12,073 nucleotides of DNA from NCBI GenBank assembly GCA_964523945.1, contig CAZGBU010000064.1:1-12073 (forward strand). The letters run 5' to 3'. How positions within the stretch are numbered: position 1 is the first letter of the stretch; every line of letters begins with the position of its first letter. The notes beneath the pieces are model-generated. The model searched no databases. It was not told the DNA's origin and saw nothing but the letters and a program-made list of their open reading frames with translations. The stretch comes from CAKTOF01 sp964523945 (lineage in GTDB: Bacteria; Bacillota; Clostridia; Oscillospirales; Oscillospiraceae). Shown here one piece after another: positions 11,436-12,073 of the stretch. A program made the position numbers and the translations under genes.

Positions 11436-12073
11436 ATGGAAAAAAGTATCACGATTCTGTTGGCAGATGGAAATGAGGACTTTGCGCGGCAGCTCAAGGA
11501 CGTCATTTCCGAAACTGAGGGGTATGCGGTCATCGGTGTCGCGGCCGACGGTCAGCGGGCAGTGCAGATGCTCGCCGAGCAGAAGCCGGACGTCCTGATT
11601 CTGGATTTGATGCTGCCCAAAATGGACGGCATGTCGGTGCTCAAGAGTATGAATGCGATGGCGCACCGGCCAGTGACAATGGTGATTTCAGCCATGCTCT
11701 CAGATTATGTTGCGGCGCAGAGCGTGTCGCTCGGTGTGCAGTATCTGATGCCCAAGCCGTGTGACTTCCGCGCGGTGGTTGACCGTCTGCAGGAAATCCG
11801 CGAAACGCGGGAGCATCCGGCAGCGGCACCGGCCGCAGTCCGTCGGCAGGAGGTTAACATGGAGGCGATGGTGACCAACGTCATCCATGAAATCGGCGTA
11901 CCGGCACACATCAAGGGCTATCAGTATCTGCGCGAGGCGATTATGATTGCGGTGGAGGATATGGATGTGATCAACGCGATCACCAAGGTGCTCTATCCAC
12001 AGGTTGCCAAGACGTTTTCGACCACGCCGTCGCGGGTGGAGCGCGCCATCCGCCACGCCATCGAGGTGGCCTG
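11436..12073 (+). CDS. spo0A: Spo0A, sporulation master response regulator (3' end cut)
   Basis: The first 212 residues are present; the window ends inside the gene. Spo0A, once phosphorylated by the phosphorelay or kinases, binds 0A boxes and starts sporulation. The receiver domain (1-about 122) has the phosphoacceptor Asp57 in LILDLMLPKMDG, Ser85 in the VISAM switch position, and Lys107 in LMPKPCD. A short Ala/Pro linker follows, then the DNA-binding domain with NVIHEIGVPAHIKGYQYLREAI, ITKVLYPQVAKTFSTTPSRVERAIRHAIEVA, almost invariant in the family. The acidic pocket reads Asp11-Gly12 where B. subtilis has Asp10-Asp11. The start ATG has AGAGG 8 nt upstream. Perhaps 50 residues are missing on the right. 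Confidence 0.96.
   Translation, partial: MEKSITILLADGNEDFARQLKDVISETEGYAVIGVAADGQRAVQMLAEQKPDVLILDLMLPKMDGMSVLKSMNAMAHRPVTMVISAMLSDYVAAQSVSLGVQYLMPKPCDFRAVVDRLQEIRETREHPAAAPAAVRRQEVNMEAMVTNVIHEIGVPAHIKGYQYLREAIMIAVEDMDVINAITKVLYPQVAKTFSTTPSRVERAIRHAIEVA

Noticed and set aside
1..12073. CRISPR, tRNA, insertion sequence or phage signatures
   Set aside because: No regularly spaced repeats, cloverleaf, transposase or integrase motifs were seen on either strand.

Overview
The window looks like chromosomal DNA of a GC-rich, spore-forming member of the Clostridia (Firmicutes), probably an uncultured relative of the Oscillospirales/Ruminococcaceae. The case rests on spoIVB followed by spo0A in the usual order, a glmS ribozyme ahead of glmS, an EFR1-type flavodoxin/ferredoxin protein, strong AGGAGG-type ribosome binding sites, and a DHFR and ThyA of Firmicutes type. 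Genus cannot be read from the sequence. No phage, insertion sequence, tRNA, rRNA or CRISPR array is visible.

Layout. (1) 1-1057: an EFR1-family iron-sulfur flavoprotein gene on the + strand with a long leader, ending at a hairpin shared with the convergent operon. (2) 1039-3875, minus strand: a tight five-gene operon, thyA > folA > 4HBT thioesterase > mobA > mobB, with a 10-nt gap and then overlaps of 4, 8 and 8 nt. It is driven by a good promoter at 3925-3953. dTMP synthesis, dihydrofolate recycling and the last steps of molybdenum cofactor maturation are thus on one transcript. (3) 3962-6097, plus strand: back-to-back with the thyA promoter is the promoter of a DEAD-box RNA helicase gene, translationally coupled (TGATG) to a divergent dprA that is broken by a frameshift near 5522-5534. 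(4) 6111-6657: a complete monocistronic unit (promoter, small uncharacterised protein with an Ala-Pro6 run, terminator). (5) 6658-10077: glmS with its own promoter and a self-cleaving glmS ribozyme, followed without a terminator by a nitroreductase and a DUF2461 protein, then a strong terminator. (6) 10081-12073: sporulation block, spoIVB (intact) and spo0A (cut by the window end), with a Spo0A box and candidate sigma-H and sigma-A promoters between them.

The only gene-free stretch over 300 bases is 6611-6963. It is filled by a terminator, the glmS promoter, the ribozyme and a further hairpin. The 277-base gap between spoIVB and spo0A holds two hairpins and the spo0A control region. Nothing here is a clearly new system. 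The best leads are the folate/Moco operon with an embedded thioesterase, the extension of glmS-ribozyme control to a nitroreductase and DUF2461, the orphan proline-repeat protein, and the broken dprA.
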